DNA from: Bradyrhizobium sp. NFR13
GTDB lineage: Bacteria; Pseudomonadota; Alphaproteobacteria; Rhizobiales; Xanthobacteraceae
Assembly: GCF_900114605.1 (NCBI RefSeq)
Contig: NZ_FOTP01000001.1
Location: forward strand, 62,001-126,000
Direction: 5' to 3'
DNA: 64,000 nucleotides
Shown here piece after piece: positions 47,539-56,553 of this stretch; within the stretch, counting starts at the first letter, position 1; the number at the start of each line of letters is the position of its first letter. The notes beneath the pieces were generated by a model. The model made no database searches, was not told the origin of the DNA, and saw only the letters and a program-made list of their open reading frames with translations. A program made the position numbers and the translations under genes.

Positions 47539-48387
47539 ATGATCCGTTTCGCCGCCGTCCTGCTCTCCTTGACCATGCTGACGCTGCTGCTGGCGCCGTT
47601 TCAGCTGATCGCACTGGCCTTTGGCCTGCGCTGGCAGCAGAGCATTCCGCATCTGTTTCATCGCCTGCTCTGCGCGTTGATTGGCGTGCGCATTCACGAG
47701 GTCGGCAAGCGGACATCGGACACGCCGGTGCTGATCCTCTCCAATCACGTCTCATGGCTCGACATCATCATCATCGGTGCCAGGGCGCCCGTGGTGTTCG
47801 TCGCCAAAAGCGAAGTTGCCAAATGGCCCGTGTTCGGCTGGCTTGCCAAATTGCAGCGCACGATTTTTGTCGAGCGCGAACGCCGGCAGAAGACCGGCGC
47901 GACGGCGCAGGAAATCGGCGACCGTATGTTGTCCGGCGATGCCGTGGTGCTGTTCGCCGAGGGCACCTCCAGCGACGGCATGCGCGTGCTGCCGTTTCGC
48001 TCGGCGCTGATCGGCTCGGTGCATCACGCGCTCGGCGAGTCCACGCATCATGACAAGATCACCGTGCAGCCGATGTCGATCGCCTATGTCGGCTTCGGTG
48101 GGTTGCCCGTCGGCCGCGCCTTTCGCGAGAACGTGGCATGGTATGGCGACATCGACCTGATCCCGCATTTCATCGGCATCCTGTCGTCGGGCGCCATTGA
48201 CGTCGTCGTGAGCTGGGGCGAAGCCGTGGCCTATGACATGTCCACCGACCGCAAGACCATCACGCGCGATGCGGAAAACGCGGTGCGACGCATGACCTCC
48301 GCAGCCCTGCGCGCCGGCCCGCCTCCGAAGACCCCGGCCGCCCTGCCCGCGCCCGAAGCTCAAACGCCCGCTTCCGCCATCGCCTGA
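47539..48387 (+). CDS. plsC: 1-acyl-sn-glycerol-3-phosphate acyltransferase family (PlsC)
   Basis: A 282-residue inner-membrane acyltransferase. A hydrophobic N-terminal helix (about 4-30) is followed by the H-x4-D catalytic motif (H70-V-S-W-L-D75), 'FVERERRQKTG' and 'VVLFAEGTSSDGMRVLPFRS', the acceptor-binding E-G-T motif. It transfers an acyl chain to a lyso-lipid, most often lysophosphatidic acid. The long N-terminal helix and size also fit OlsA, the ornithine-lipid acyltransferase, and I cannot tell the two apart here. The C-terminus is a Pro/Ala-rich tail. Confidence 0.88.
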   Translation: MIRFAAVLLSLTMLTLLLAPFQLIALAFGLRWQQSIPHLFHRLLCALIGVRIHEVGKRTSDTPVLILSNHVSWLDIIIIGARAPVVFVAKSEVAKWPVFGWLAKLQRTIFVERERRQKTGATAQEIGDRMLSGDAVVLFAEGTSSDGMRVLPFRSALIGSVHHALGESTHHDKITVQPMSIAYVGFGGLPVGRAFRENVAWYGDIDLIPHFIGILSSGAIDVVVSWGEAVAYDMSTDRKTITRDAENAVRRMTSAALRAGPPPKTPAALPAPEAQTPASAIA

Positions 48388-48483
48388 GCGACCGCGCAAC
48401 TGCCATGATGCAGCGCGTCTTGCCGCGCAACGAAGCGCGCGCCATAACCTCGGTCCGCGCTTCCCTCACAAGGCACACTCATC

Positions 48484-49425
48484 ATGGAAATCCGCAATCT
48501 CGGCCGCTCCGGCCTTCGCGTCTCCGCCGTCGGTCTCGGCTGCAACAATTTCGGCCAGCGCACCGATCTGGAGACCTCGCGCAAGGTCATCCACAAGGCG
48601 ATCGATCTCGGCATCACGCTGTTCGACACCGCCGATATCTATGCCGGCATGGGCGGCTCCGAGACGGTGCTGGGTGAAGTGCTCGGCGATCGCCGCAAGG
48701 ACATCGTGCTCGCCACCAAATACTGCAAGCCGATGAGCAATGACGGCAGCAAGCAGGGCGCCTCGCGCCGCTACATCATGAGCGCCGTCGAGGCCAGCCT
48801 GAAGCGGCTGAAGACCGACTATATCGATCTGTATCAGCAGCACGATTACGATGCGCTAACGCCGATCGAGGAAACACTGCGCACGCTCGACGACCTCGTA
48901 CGCCAGGGCAAGGTGCGCTACATCGGCAATTCCAACTTCCCGGCCTGGCGCATCGCTGAAGCCGAGATGGCCGCGCGCCAGATGGGCGTTGCGCCCTTCG
49001 TGTCGTGTCAGGACGAATACAGCCTTGTCGTCCGCGACATCGAGAAGGACCTGCTGCCGGCCGCGCAACATTTCAATCTCGGCCTGCTGCCGTTCTTCCC
49101 GCTCGCCAACGGCCTCCTCACGGGCAAGTATAAGCCCGGCGCCGAGCCGCCAGCCGACTCGCGCTTCGCCAAGGCCCCCGCCCTGCGTGACCGCTCGGCC
49201 ACGCCGCGTAATCAGGCCATCGTCGAGAAGCTCGATGCTTTCGTTGGGGCACGCGGCCACACGCTGCTCGAACTCGCCTTCTCCTGGCTCGCGGCACGGC
49301 CGCAGGTCTCGAGCGTCATCGCGGGTGCGACACGCGTGGAGCAGATCGAGCAGAATGTGAAGGCAGCAGAGTGGAAGCTGACGGCGGAGGAGATGGCGGA
49401 AATCGACGGGATCACGCTCGGATAA
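48484..49425 (+). CDS. Aldo/keto reductase
   Basis: A 313-residue TIM-barrel reductase. 'LGRSGLRVSAVGLGCNNFG' is the N-terminal family mark. The catalytic Asp and Tyr lie in 'ITLFDTADIYAGMGGSE', the Lys in 'DIVLATKYCKPM', and the His in 'YIDLYQQHDYD'. 'RYIGNSNFPAWRI' and 'SSVIAGATRVEQIEQNVKAA' close the NADP site. It reduces aldehydes or ketones with NADPH in the cytoplasm. Substrate unknown; close relatives include YghZ and Tas-like proteins. Confidence 0.94.
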   Translation: MEIRNLGRSGLRVSAVGLGCNNFGQRTDLETSRKVIHKAIDLGITLFDTADIYAGMGGSETVLGEVLGDRRKDIVLATKYCKPMSNDGSKQGASRRYIMSAVEASLKRLKTDYIDLYQQHDYDALTPIEETLRTLDDLVRQGKVRYIGNSNFPAWRIAEAEMAARQMGVAPFVSCQDEYSLVVRDIEKDLLPAAQHFNLGLLPFFPLANGLLTGKYKPGAEPPADSRFAKAPALRDRSATPRNQAIVEKLDAFVGARGHTLLELAFSWLAARPQVSSVIAGATRVEQIEQNVKAAEWKLTAEEMAEIDGITLG

Positions 49426-49464
49426 CGTTTAGCACGACCGGAAAAACGTAAGGAAAGTTGAACG

Positions 49465-49968
49465 GTGACAGAAGATTTGGAGAGGGAGGCCGAACCGACC
49501 GACCGCGACCCAATTATCGCGGTTTTTCTATCTGGCGAATCCTTCTTCAAATCAGCGCAGTACCTCAGAAAGGCGCTAGACAACAAAGACCTTCAGCTAC
49601 GTTTCCAAATGCCCGTCTACTATCTTTACAGCCATGCGTTAGAGTTGACTCTCAAGGCATTTCTACGGACGAAAGGCCTTTCTAGCGGCAAAATGCGCAG
49701 CAGAGAATTTGGTCACAAGCTTCAGGCACTTTGGGCTGCTTGCCTGAAAAATGGGTTACGCCTCCATCCAGTTAAAGAAGCGTTAGTCGCGGAAATTGTG
49801 GAGCTCTTAGATTCTTCCGCGACAGATTTTGAATTTCGATACGTGAAAGTCGGCTTCAAGACGCTACCAACGTTAGATGGTCTCGAAGCCGCGGTAGCCG
49901 ACCTTATCGAAAGTGTACGGCCATTGTGCGGGGCAACCGTAGGCGGACAGATTCCACCTCGAGGATAA
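49465..49968 (+). CDS. HEPN-like protein of unknown function, low GC
   Basis: A GTG start (AAGGAAAG ten bases ahead) gives 167 residues. The core is helical: 'ESFFKSAQYLRKALD', then 'YYLYSHALELTLKAFLRTKG' and 'REFGHKLQALWAACLKNG'. The 'LE-x-x-L-K-A-F-L' followed by 'GH-x-L-x-x-L' order resembles HEPN-type proteins, and R-x5-H is present in 'RSREFGH'. HEPN domains are often RNases in defence or toxin systems, but this copy stands alone. Base composition is visibly lower in GC than its neighbours, so it may have been acquired. Family call is tentative. Confidence 0.6.
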   Translation: MTEDLEREAEPTDRDPIIAVFLSGESFFKSAQYLRKALDNKDLQLRFQMPVYYLYSHALELTLKAFLRTKGLSSGKMRSREFGHKLQALWAACLKNGLRLHPVKEALVAEIVELLDSSATDFEFRYVKVGFKTLPTLDGLEAAVADLIESVRPLCGATVGGQIPPRG

Positions 49969-49989
49969 TTTTCGACGGCAGCGCAACGA

Positions 49990-51210
49990 CTAACCCACCA
50001 ATCCCTTCGCCGGCTTCACCATCCCGCTATCCGGAAACACCCGCTCCGCCAGCGCGCGCTCGCTGATGCCGAGGTGATCGTGCAGCACACCCTTCAGGAT
50101 CGCGCGCAGATCCGTGGTCGGGGCGAGATCGCGGGCTTCATAGAGTTTGCCATTCGCAAGGCCCGGCCAGTCCGCAATCACGCGGCCGCCTTCCACTGCG
50201 CCGCCAGCAAGCAACGCAATCGTGCCGGTGCCGTGATCGGTGCCTGCGGTGCCGTTGATCTTGGCGGTGCGGCCGAACTCGGTGGCGACAACGACGATCG
50301 TGTCCTTCCAATGCGCGCCAAGACCGCTCTCGAACTCCGCCAGCGCGCCGTCGAGACCGCCGAGCAACTGCGCGAGGCGCCCGACCGGGCCGCCTTCCTG
50401 CGCATGGGTATCCCAACCATCGAAGGCGAGCGCTGCGATGCGCGGGCCGTCATCGGCAGCCATCAGCTTCGCTGCACCGCGCGCGACCTGGCGCATCGCC
50501 GCGACGGCATTGCCACCGCCCTTCGGCTTCATCTCGTCGCCCACGGCAATCTTGTCGAGCTTCAGGCCCTGCGACAGCGCCGTCGCCAAAGCGGGATCGC
50601 GATCCTGATACAATTGCATCAGCCGCATCGCCGTATCATCGGCCGCATTCGGCAGATTGACCGGCGCCCAGCCCACCGTCGGCGCGGCGCCGCGCAGCAC
50701 CAGCGGCGTGGTCGGCCCGATCGCAAGACCGGACGAGACGCGTTCGCCGCGCGGCAGCGATTCAATGGCTCGGTTGAGCCAGCCGGATTGCACCCGGCCC
50801 GGGCCGGCATAGCCGCTCTCCAGCACATCCTGTCCGTCGAAATGCGAGCGCTCACGATAGGAGGTCGCAACCGCATGCACCACAGCCGCTTTCTTGTCGC
50901 GATACATCCGCGCGAATTCCGGCATCGCCGGATGCATGCCGAAAAATGAGTCCAGCGCGATGGCCGCATTCGGTCCGTCCTTCGCCAACGCGATCGAGCC
51001 GTGCAGGCCCGCGTAATCGGGATCGCCGAGCGGCGCGACTGTGGCGAGACCATCCAGCGCACCGCGCAGGATCACGACGACAAGGCGCGGATCGCGCGCA
51101 TCGGCGGCGCGGGCAAATTTCGGCAGATAAGCCCAGGCGGCAAAGGCTGCGCCTGATAGCAAGAGCGAGCGGCGCGTGGGGCCGAGCATGCGGCTTTCAC
51201 AGCAGTCCAT
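49990..51210 (-). CDS. DUF1501 protein with Tat-type signal
   Basis: The ATG at 51210, two bases after the DUF1800 stop and six after AGAGGAG, gives 406 residues. The N-terminus has a twin-arginine leader ('GPTRRSLLLSGAAFAAWAY'). The mature part follows DUF1501: 'LVVVILRGALDGLATVAPLG', 'GMHPAMPEFARMYRDKKAAV', 'ATSYRERSHFDGQDVLESG' and 'IVVVATEFGRTAKINGTAGT' with 'DHGTGTIALLAGG', which resembles the alkaline-phosphatase-type metal core. It is paired with DUF1800, as in many genomes. Export in folded form is likely; function unknown. Confidence 0.92.
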   Translation of the reverse strand: MDCCESRMLGPTRRSLLLSGAAFAAWAYLPKFARAADARDPRLVVVILRGALDGLATVAPLGDPDYAGLHGSIALAKDGPNAAIALDSFFGMHPAMPEFARMYRDKKAAVVHAVATSYRERSHFDGQDVLESGYAGPGRVQSGWLNRAIESLPRGERVSSGLAIGPTTPLVLRGAAPTVGWAPVNLPNAADDTAMRLMQLYQDRDPALATALSQGLKLDKIAVGDEMKPKGGGNAVAAMRQVARGAAKLMAADDGPRIAALAFDGWDTHAQEGGPVGRLAQLLGGLDGALAEFESGLGAHWKDTIVVVATEFGRTAKINGTAGTDHGTGTIALLAGGAVEGGRVIADWPGLANGKLYEARDLAPTTDLRAILKGVLHDHLGISERALAERVFPDSGMVKPAKGLVG

Positions 51211-51212
51211 CG

Positions 51213-52721
51213 TCATCTCCTCTGGAATTCCGGCGACATCAGCAACAGCGTCAAGGCCTGTTGCCGCGTCTCCGCGCGCGCGATCGTCTGTCGTGTTTCG
51301 GATGACGCCGCCTCGCCGGCGACCACATCCAGCATCTCGCGCGGATCGATACTGTCGGGCAGTCGCGTCGAGATCTGTGCGGCGAGATCGAGCCGCAGCT
51401 TCATGCCTTCGGGCACCGCCCATGCGGCATTGCCGTCCGGAAAGCCGTTCGGCCCCGGCGGCGTCCACAGGGGCTGACCAAGCGTCTGCAAGCCCGCGAA
51501 GTAACGGCCGGGATCTTCCGGGATACGCGCCAGCAATCGACCGGTGGAGATCAGATATTCATAGGGCGTGCGCAGCTTGGCCATCGGCATCTGCCAGGCT
51601 TCATTGGAGTCCAGCAGCGCGAGTGCCAGCGCCTTCAGATCGCCGTCGGTCTTTCTGAACACGCCTTCCAGCCGCGCCAGCAATGCCGGTGGCGGCGCGT
51701 CCGCCACGAAATGCTGCGCGAATTTCCGCGCGATGAATTTTGCTGTCGATGGATGCCGCGCGAGATCGGCCAGCGCGGCTTCGCCCTGCGTCACCCCGGT
51801 GTCGTCATAGGTCTTGCCCAGCAATTGCTGCGGCCCGGGCTCATGCGCATTGGCATTGAAAGCGAAGCTGCCGGGCGTGCCGATCTTTCCTTCGCGGCCG
51901 GCAAAGGTCCAGCCGGTGATAATGCGCGCCAGCGATGTCACGTCGGCCTGCGTATAGCCGCCGCCGACGCCGAGCGTATGCAGCTCCATGATCTCGCGCG
52001 CGAGATTTTCGTTGAGACCGCGCTTGCCCCTCTCCCCGGCTTTCGAATTCGGGCCGATCGATTGCTGGTTGTCGAGAAAGAACAGCATCGCCGGATGCTG
52101 CTCGACGGCCTTCAGCATGTCGGCAAATTTGCCAAGCACATAAGGACGGATCGCCTCGCGCTCGAATGAGCCCGCCCACATCCGCGCCGGATCGCCCTTG
52201 CCGGCCGAGATGCAGAAGTGGTTCGACCAGAACACCACCAGGCGCTCGACGAAGCCGCCCTCGGCAATGGTCGCGCGCTGAATCCGCGCCAGCGCTTCTG
52301 CGCGATAGGTTTTCTGCACCACATTTGGCGGCAACGCGACGGCCGGCGGCGGCTTCGGTGCGTCCGGCTGCACAGTCATGGTTGTGTTGCCGGTCATGGC
52401 ATTATTCATATTGGCCGGCGCTTCCGGCTTCTTGTCCATCGCAGCCGGCGGGGCCTCGACAGGCACCAGCCCCGGTGTTTTCAGTGCGGCCTCGCGCGCC
52501 ATCTTCACCTCGAGCTGATAGGCGAACATCGCCTGCCCCAGCTCCGTCGTCGATTGCAGGCCGGGCAATTCCAGCAGCGCCGCATTGGGGCGCGCGAGCT
52601 CGGCTTTCACGAAGCCGCGGGGATCGGAGGCCGCATTGACGATATCGCCGGAGGCGCCGCCCCGTGCACCAAAGCCGAATCGGTTCAGCGCAATCAGCGC
52701 GCCTTGCGGGTCGCGGGCCAT
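51213..52721 (-). CDS. DUF1800 protein
   Basis: From the ATG at 52721 (GAGGG ahead) the product is 502 residues. It matches DUF1800: 'ALIALNRFGFGARGG' at the start, 'ERLVVFWSNHFCISAGKG', 'LARRPSTAKFIARKFAQHF'-like 'DLARHPSTAKFIARKFAQ', 'NENLAREIMELHTLGVGGGY', and 'LGKTYDDTGVTQGEAAL'. No signal peptide is obvious. It is the first gene of a two-gene operon with DUF1501; such pairs occur in many proteobacteria and planctomycetes, and their role is not known. Confidence 0.92.
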   Translation of the reverse strand: MARDPQGALIALNRFGFGARGGASGDIVNAASDPRGFVKAELARPNAALLELPGLQSTTELGQAMFAYQLEVKMAREAALKTPGLVPVEAPPAAMDKKPEAPANMNNAMTGNTTMTVQPDAPKPPPAVALPPNVVQKTYRAEALARIQRATIAEGGFVERLVVFWSNHFCISAGKGDPARMWAGSFEREAIRPYVLGKFADMLKAVEQHPAMLFFLDNQQSIGPNSKAGERGKRGLNENLAREIMELHTLGVGGGYTQADVTSLARIITGWTFAGREGKIGTPGSFAFNANAHEPGPQQLLGKTYDDTGVTQGEAALADLARHPSTAKFIARKFAQHFVADAPPPALLARLEGVFRKTDGDLKALALALLDSNEAWQMPMAKLRTPYEYLISTGRLLARIPEDPGRYFAGLQTLGQPLWTPPGPNGFPDGNAAWAVPEGMKLRLDLAAQISTRLPDSIDPREMLDVVAGEAASSETRQTIARAETRQQALTLLLMSPEFQRR

Positions 52722-52843
52722 CGGGTTTCCCTCACTCTGCCTTCGTCCTATGATGGATCTGGCCATCACAGGCGCCACACCCGATATACGGGTGGAACAG
52801 ATGAACCCGGCATGAAAATCGCGCTGAAATTTGGGCTCCTTTC

Positions 52844-53050
52844 ATGAATTATCCGACAGAAAGCTTAAAGCCGCTCAGCCGCCGCCTCACCTGCTCGGAT
52901 TGCGGGACCGAATTCGGCTGCGACCTGTCGGGCAATTGCTGGTGCGCCGAGGAAACGGCGAAACTGCCGATGCCGATCACGGGCAGCGACTGCCTGTGTC
53001 GCGACTGCCTGCGCGCCAAAGCGGCAGCGGCGGCCCATGCCACGACCTGA
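52844..53050 (+). CDS. Cysteine-rich CWC-type small protein
   Basis: A 68-residue protein with the cysteine pattern of the CWC family: 'RLTCSDCGTEFGCD', 'GNCWCAEE' and 'DCLCRDCLRAK', giving eight cysteines that could hold one or two zinc ions. No signal or membrane segment. It is divergent from the DUF1800-DUF1501 operon. Function unknown. Confidence 0.85.
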   Translation: MNYPTESLKPLSRRLTCSDCGTEFGCDLSGNCWCAEETAKLPMPITGSDCLCRDCLRAKAAAAAHATT

Positions 53051-53104
53051 CGGACAGGCCTGATCCGCGTAGCGCGCGATTGCGCACCGGCTTCAGCAAT
53101 CCTC

Positions 53105-54577
53105 CTACACCATGCCCGCGTTGCGCCGGTCGCGATCGGGTTGCGCATAGTAGCTGCGTTTGGCTTGCAGCATTTCCATATCCGCCCGCTTGACCACGGC
53201 TTCGAGCCGCTCGCCTGTCCGGCTGGTGGCAATCCCGGTGGAGAGGCTTAGCGCGAGATCGGGATAGTACTGGTTGTTGACCTCGATCAGTCCCGCCAGC
53301 GAGGCAAGCACCGCTTCGCCTCCCATGGCATCGGTTCCGGGCAACACGACGGCGAATTCGTCGCCGCCGATCCGCGAGACAGTGGCCGGCTTTTCGACCA
53401 GTTCGCCAAACACCTCGCCGGCACGACGCAGCAACGCGTCGCCGGTGGCATGGCCAAGGTCGTCATTAGCCGTCTTCAACCCGTTGAGATCGGCAACGAT
53501 CACGGTGACCGGCTGCGCTCCCTTGCGTTCGAGGCGGTTCAGTTCGTCCACGAAGAACGAGCGGTTCGTCGTGCGCGTCAACACGTCGTGGGTGCCGAGA
53601 TATTCCAGATAGGCTTCCGCCTTCTTGCGCGCGGTGATGTCGGTCAGCGCGACCTGCACCTGTGACCAGTCGCGCTCGTGTCCGGGCAACACCGAAAACT
53701 GCAGCAGCAGATGAAGCTTGGTGCCATCGAGCGCGTAGTTGACGACCTCGCGCTGCTGGAACAGCTTGCCGTCCCACAAGTCGATCAGTTGTTCGCGAAA
53801 ATGCGGCTCCATCTCGTCACGAAACACATCCGACAATTGACGAAGCAACGTGTCCTTGTCGGGCGCTCCGAACAGTTCCAGCGTACGGCTGTTGACATCG
53901 AGCACGCGGATCTCGCTCATGCAGCGCAAGACGAATTCCTCATGCACGTCCGTAAAGACGCGAAAATCCTCGATGCCCCGCGCGCGGACGTCATCCACCA
54001 GGCGCTTGACGCCGCTGAAATCCTCGACCCACAGCGACACCGGCGAATGCGCGAACAGGCCGAACGCATAATTCTCGCTCTCCGCGAGGCGACGACGCGC
54101 GCTTTCGCGCTCGGTCACGTCCTCAATGGCGATCATCACGCGATCCCAGCGCTCTTCATGCCCGGGAAGAACAATGCCGTGCAGCTGGATGTCGAGACGC
54201 TCGCCCTTCAGCGTGTAGTTGACCGTATGGCTGGAAAAATGATTCCGGCCGCTCCAGAGCTGCGCCAGTTCCGACACGTGGCTCTTGAACGTATCATCGC
54301 GCATCACCAGGCCGAGACTGAGCGTCAGGTGAGACAGGTCGCGCGCACCGAACAGTGACAGCGTCTTGCGATTGACCTTGAGAATGCGGATGTGCTGCGA
54401 GCACTCTCGAACCCGTTCGGGATTGGCGAGCAGGAATGTCTCGATATCGTCGACACCCTGCGCCTGCCACTGCTCGAACAGCGCCTTCACATCGCTGTAG
54501 TCCTCGATCCAGAGCGAGACCGGGGCAAGGTCGAACATCATGGCGTCGTCGGCGAGATTGGTAGATGGAACGGACAT
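53105..54577 (-). CDS. Diguanylate cyclase with two duplicated PAS-like sensors
   Basis: A 490-residue cytoplasmic protein. Two related sensor modules open with 'APVSLWIEDYSDVKALFEQW' (about residue 17) and 'SPVSLWVEDFSGVKRLVDDV' (about 177), each followed by a PAS-like part ('SLFGARD', 'ELFGAPD'). The GGDEF domain (about 325-485) has 'SRIGGDEFAVVLPG' near residue 404, an intact active site, and no EAL domain. It should make cyclic-di-GMP on an unknown signal. No obvious RxxD inhibitory site could be confirmed. Confidence 0.93.
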   Translation of the reverse strand: MSVPSTNLADDAMMFDLAPVSLWIEDYSDVKALFEQWQAQGVDDIETFLLANPERVRECSQHIRILKVNRKTLSLFGARDLSHLTLSLGLVMRDDTFKSHVSELAQLWSGRNHFSSHTVNYTLKGERLDIQLHGIVLPGHEERWDRVMIAIEDVTERESARRRLAESENYAFGLFAHSPVSLWVEDFSGVKRLVDDVRARGIEDFRVFTDVHEEFVLRCMSEIRVLDVNSRTLELFGAPDKDTLLRQLSDVFRDEMEPHFREQLIDLWDGKLFQQREVVNYALDGTKLHLLLQFSVLPGHERDWSQVQVALTDITARKKAEAYLEYLGTHDVLTRTTNRSFFVDELNRLERKGAQPVTVIVADLNGLKTANDDLGHATGDALLRRAGEVFGELVEKPATVSRIGGDEFAVVLPGTDAMGGEAVLASLAGLIEVNNQYYPDLALSLSTGIATSRTGERLEAVVKRADMEMLQAKRSYYAQPDRDRRNAGMV

Positions 54578-54747
54578 GGAGACCTTGGCACGAAAGACGG
54601 CGTGAATCGTTGAGGTATTCCCTTATAGCGAGAGTTCTCAAGAATATCTGCCGGATTTCGAAGCGGGCACGTGGGAACCGCTCAAGCGGGATTTAAATAC
54701 CAGTATCTGCCCGTTCAACGCGCCGCCACTGTTAGCTCACCATTAGC

Positions 54748-55443
54748 TCAGACCGGATAGCCGGCCGAGTTCCGCGCCATGCCGTTAAAAGCATCAAGCA
54801 TTTTTTCGCGCCACGCATAGATCGCGTCGTCTTCCGCCAGCAGTTTGAACGGCGAGATGGCACGTGCCCACTGGAACGGACCGAACACGATGTAGTCGGC
54901 ATAGTTTGGCGCGGCACCGCCAAGGAATGGCTGCGTCTTCAAAGTGAGGCGCATCGGATCAAGCGACTTGCGGAAGGTGTCAACGCCCGCGTCGCGATTG
55001 GATGCGACCTCTTCCAGCGACTTCTTGAACCGCGCTTCGCGGCTCTCGCGGAAATAGACCTGATCGACCGGACGCAGATGACCATGAATGTCCGCGACGA
55101 TGAACGGGAACATGCCGGCGACCACGACCGTGTCGCCCCACCAGTTCAGCATCCGCCCCATGGCGCGGCCGCCCTCGCCGCCGAACAGTGACGGGCGATC
55201 CGGATAAGTGTCTTCGAGATAATTGGCGATCGCCCAGGAATCATTGACCGCGCGCTCACCATCGAGCAGCACCGGCACCTTGTCCGATTTGTGCTTGTTG
55301 ATCGCGTCCTTCTCGGTGAAGCGCCACGGGATCGTCGCTGCCTCGAGGCCCTTATGCGCCAGCGCCATCCGGATGCGCCAGCAATACGGGCTGAAGGGAC
55401 GATCTTCTTCGGTGCCGACCAATTCGAACAGCTGCAGTGCCAT
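54748..55443 (-). CDS. Glutathione S-transferase, beta-etherase-like
   Basis: A 231-residue GST with 'LFELVGTEEDRPFSPYCWRI' at the active site (Ser in S-P-Y), 'KSDKVPVLLDGERAVNDSWA' with the cis-proline and acidic-Ser pair, and a C-terminal helical domain with 'FLGGAAPNYADYIVFGPFQW'. The N-terminal form is like the LigE/LigF etherase branch of GSTs. The other GST gene lies 22 bases upstream on the same strand, so the two are probably cotranscribed. Substrate unknown. Confidence 0.92.
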   Translation of the reverse strand: MALQLFELVGTEEDRPFSPYCWRIRMALAHKGLEAATIPWRFTEKDAINKHKSDKVPVLLDGERAVNDSWAIANYLEDTYPDRPSLFGGEGGRAMGRMLNWWGDTVVVAGMFPFIVADIHGHLRPVDQVYFRESREARFKKSLEEVASNRDAGVDTFRKSLDPMRLTLKTQPFLGGAAPNYADYIVFGPFQWARAISPFKLLAEDDAIYAWREKMLDAFNGMARNSAGYPV

Positions 55444-55465
55444 GATTGCTTCTCGTTATTCTGAG

Positions 55466-56176
55466 CTAACTCTTCACCACGGCCGACGTCTGACCGAACA
55501 GCAGCTTGCGCTCCTCCTCGGTGCGGATCGGCGGCTGGCCGAAATTGGGATTGACCTCCTTGGCGATCTCATAGGCGCGCTTGACGGCGGGACGCTCGGC
55601 AATGGTTTCGAGCCAGCGCTTGAGATGCGGGAAGTCGTTGATGTCCTGGCTCTGGTTCTTGTAGGGCACGATCCAGGGATAGCTCGCCATATCGGCGATC
55701 GAATAGTCACCGGCGATGAATTTGCGATCTGCAAGGCGCTTGTTGAGCACACCATAGAGACGGTTGGTTTCGTTCACATAGCGATCGATGGCGTAAGTGA
55801 TCTTTTCCTGGGCGTAGTTACGGAAGTGATGGTTCTGTCCGGCCATCGGCCCGAGACCACCCATCTGCCAGAACACCCACTGGATCGTGTCATAGCGTAC
55901 AGCGAGATCGCCCGACAGGAACTTTCCGGTCTTCTCGGCGAGATACATCAGCATCGCGCCGGACTCGAACACCGAGATCGGCTTGCCGCCGCCTTTCGGC
56001 GCATGATCGACCAGCGCCGGAATGCGGTTGTTCGGTGCGATCGCCAGAAACTCGTCCTTGAACTGGTCGCCCTTGCCGATATTCACCGGGATGATCTTGT
56101 AGGGCAGCCCCGCCTCCTCAAGAAAGATCGTGATCTTGTGGCCGTTCGGCGTGCTCCAGTAGTAAAGGTCGATCAT
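55466..56176 (-). CDS. Glutathione S-transferase, YfcG-like (nu class)
   Basis: From the ATG at 56176 (CAGGAA ahead) the product is 236 residues; the frame to 56251 adds no GST sequence. 'IDLYYWSTPNGHKITIFLEE' carries the T-P-N motif typical of YfcG-type disulfide reductases, and 'NNRIPALVDHAPKGGGKPIS' and 'FESGAMLMYLAEKTG' complete the glutathione site. The C-terminal half has 'FIAGDYSIADMASYPWIVPY'. It is the first gene of a two-GST operon. Disulfide-bond reductase activity is likely by family. Confidence 0.92.
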   Translation of the reverse strand: MIDLYYWSTPNGHKITIFLEEAGLPYKIIPVNIGKGDQFKDEFLAIAPNNRIPALVDHAPKGGGKPISVFESGAMLMYLAEKTGKFLSGDLAVRYDTIQWVFWQMGGLGPMAGQNHHFRNYAQEKITYAIDRYVNETNRLYGVLNKRLADRKFIAGDYSIADMASYPWIVPYKNQSQDINDFPHLKRWLETIAERPAVKRAYEIAKEVNPNFGQPPIRTEEERKLLFGQTSAVVKS

Positions 56177-56553
56177 CGGGCGTTCCTGCGCATGCTGGAT
56201 GAAGCGCATCCGAACTGAATGCGATTGCATCGAGTTCGCCAGATCGACCATATGAAGTCAATGGCATCGCCATGCCGGGACGTTGATCCGTTCTGCAAAA
56301 CACGAATGCCGGGCTCCAACGGAGCGCAGTATTCGTTGGCGGTGGTATGTGAAGTCGTAAATCAGCAGCGCGCGACTTGCATGCCTGTGACCGCGATACC
56401 CGTCATCTCGCCCGTCGCGCCGGGAATCCCGGCAGCTTCGGTCGCTTTGCCGATGGCAAGATCGACCGAGCCTGGCGTGCCATGCCCCTGAAAATAAATT
56501 CCTCCGGGTACATCCAATTTCCGCGCGGCAAGGTAGACTGACCATGCAAGGGC
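56177..56553. other. Intergenic region upstream of the ECF sigma factor
   Basis: About 375 bases between divergent genes. Protein-like frames exist on both strands (minus 56362-56566 reads 'GHGTPGSVDLAIGKATEAAG', plus 56219-56491 reads 'VTAIPVISPVAPGIPAASV'), but neither has a start, ribosome site or family I can support. It may be a gene remnant. The promoter of the sigma operon should be here. Confidence 0.45.
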
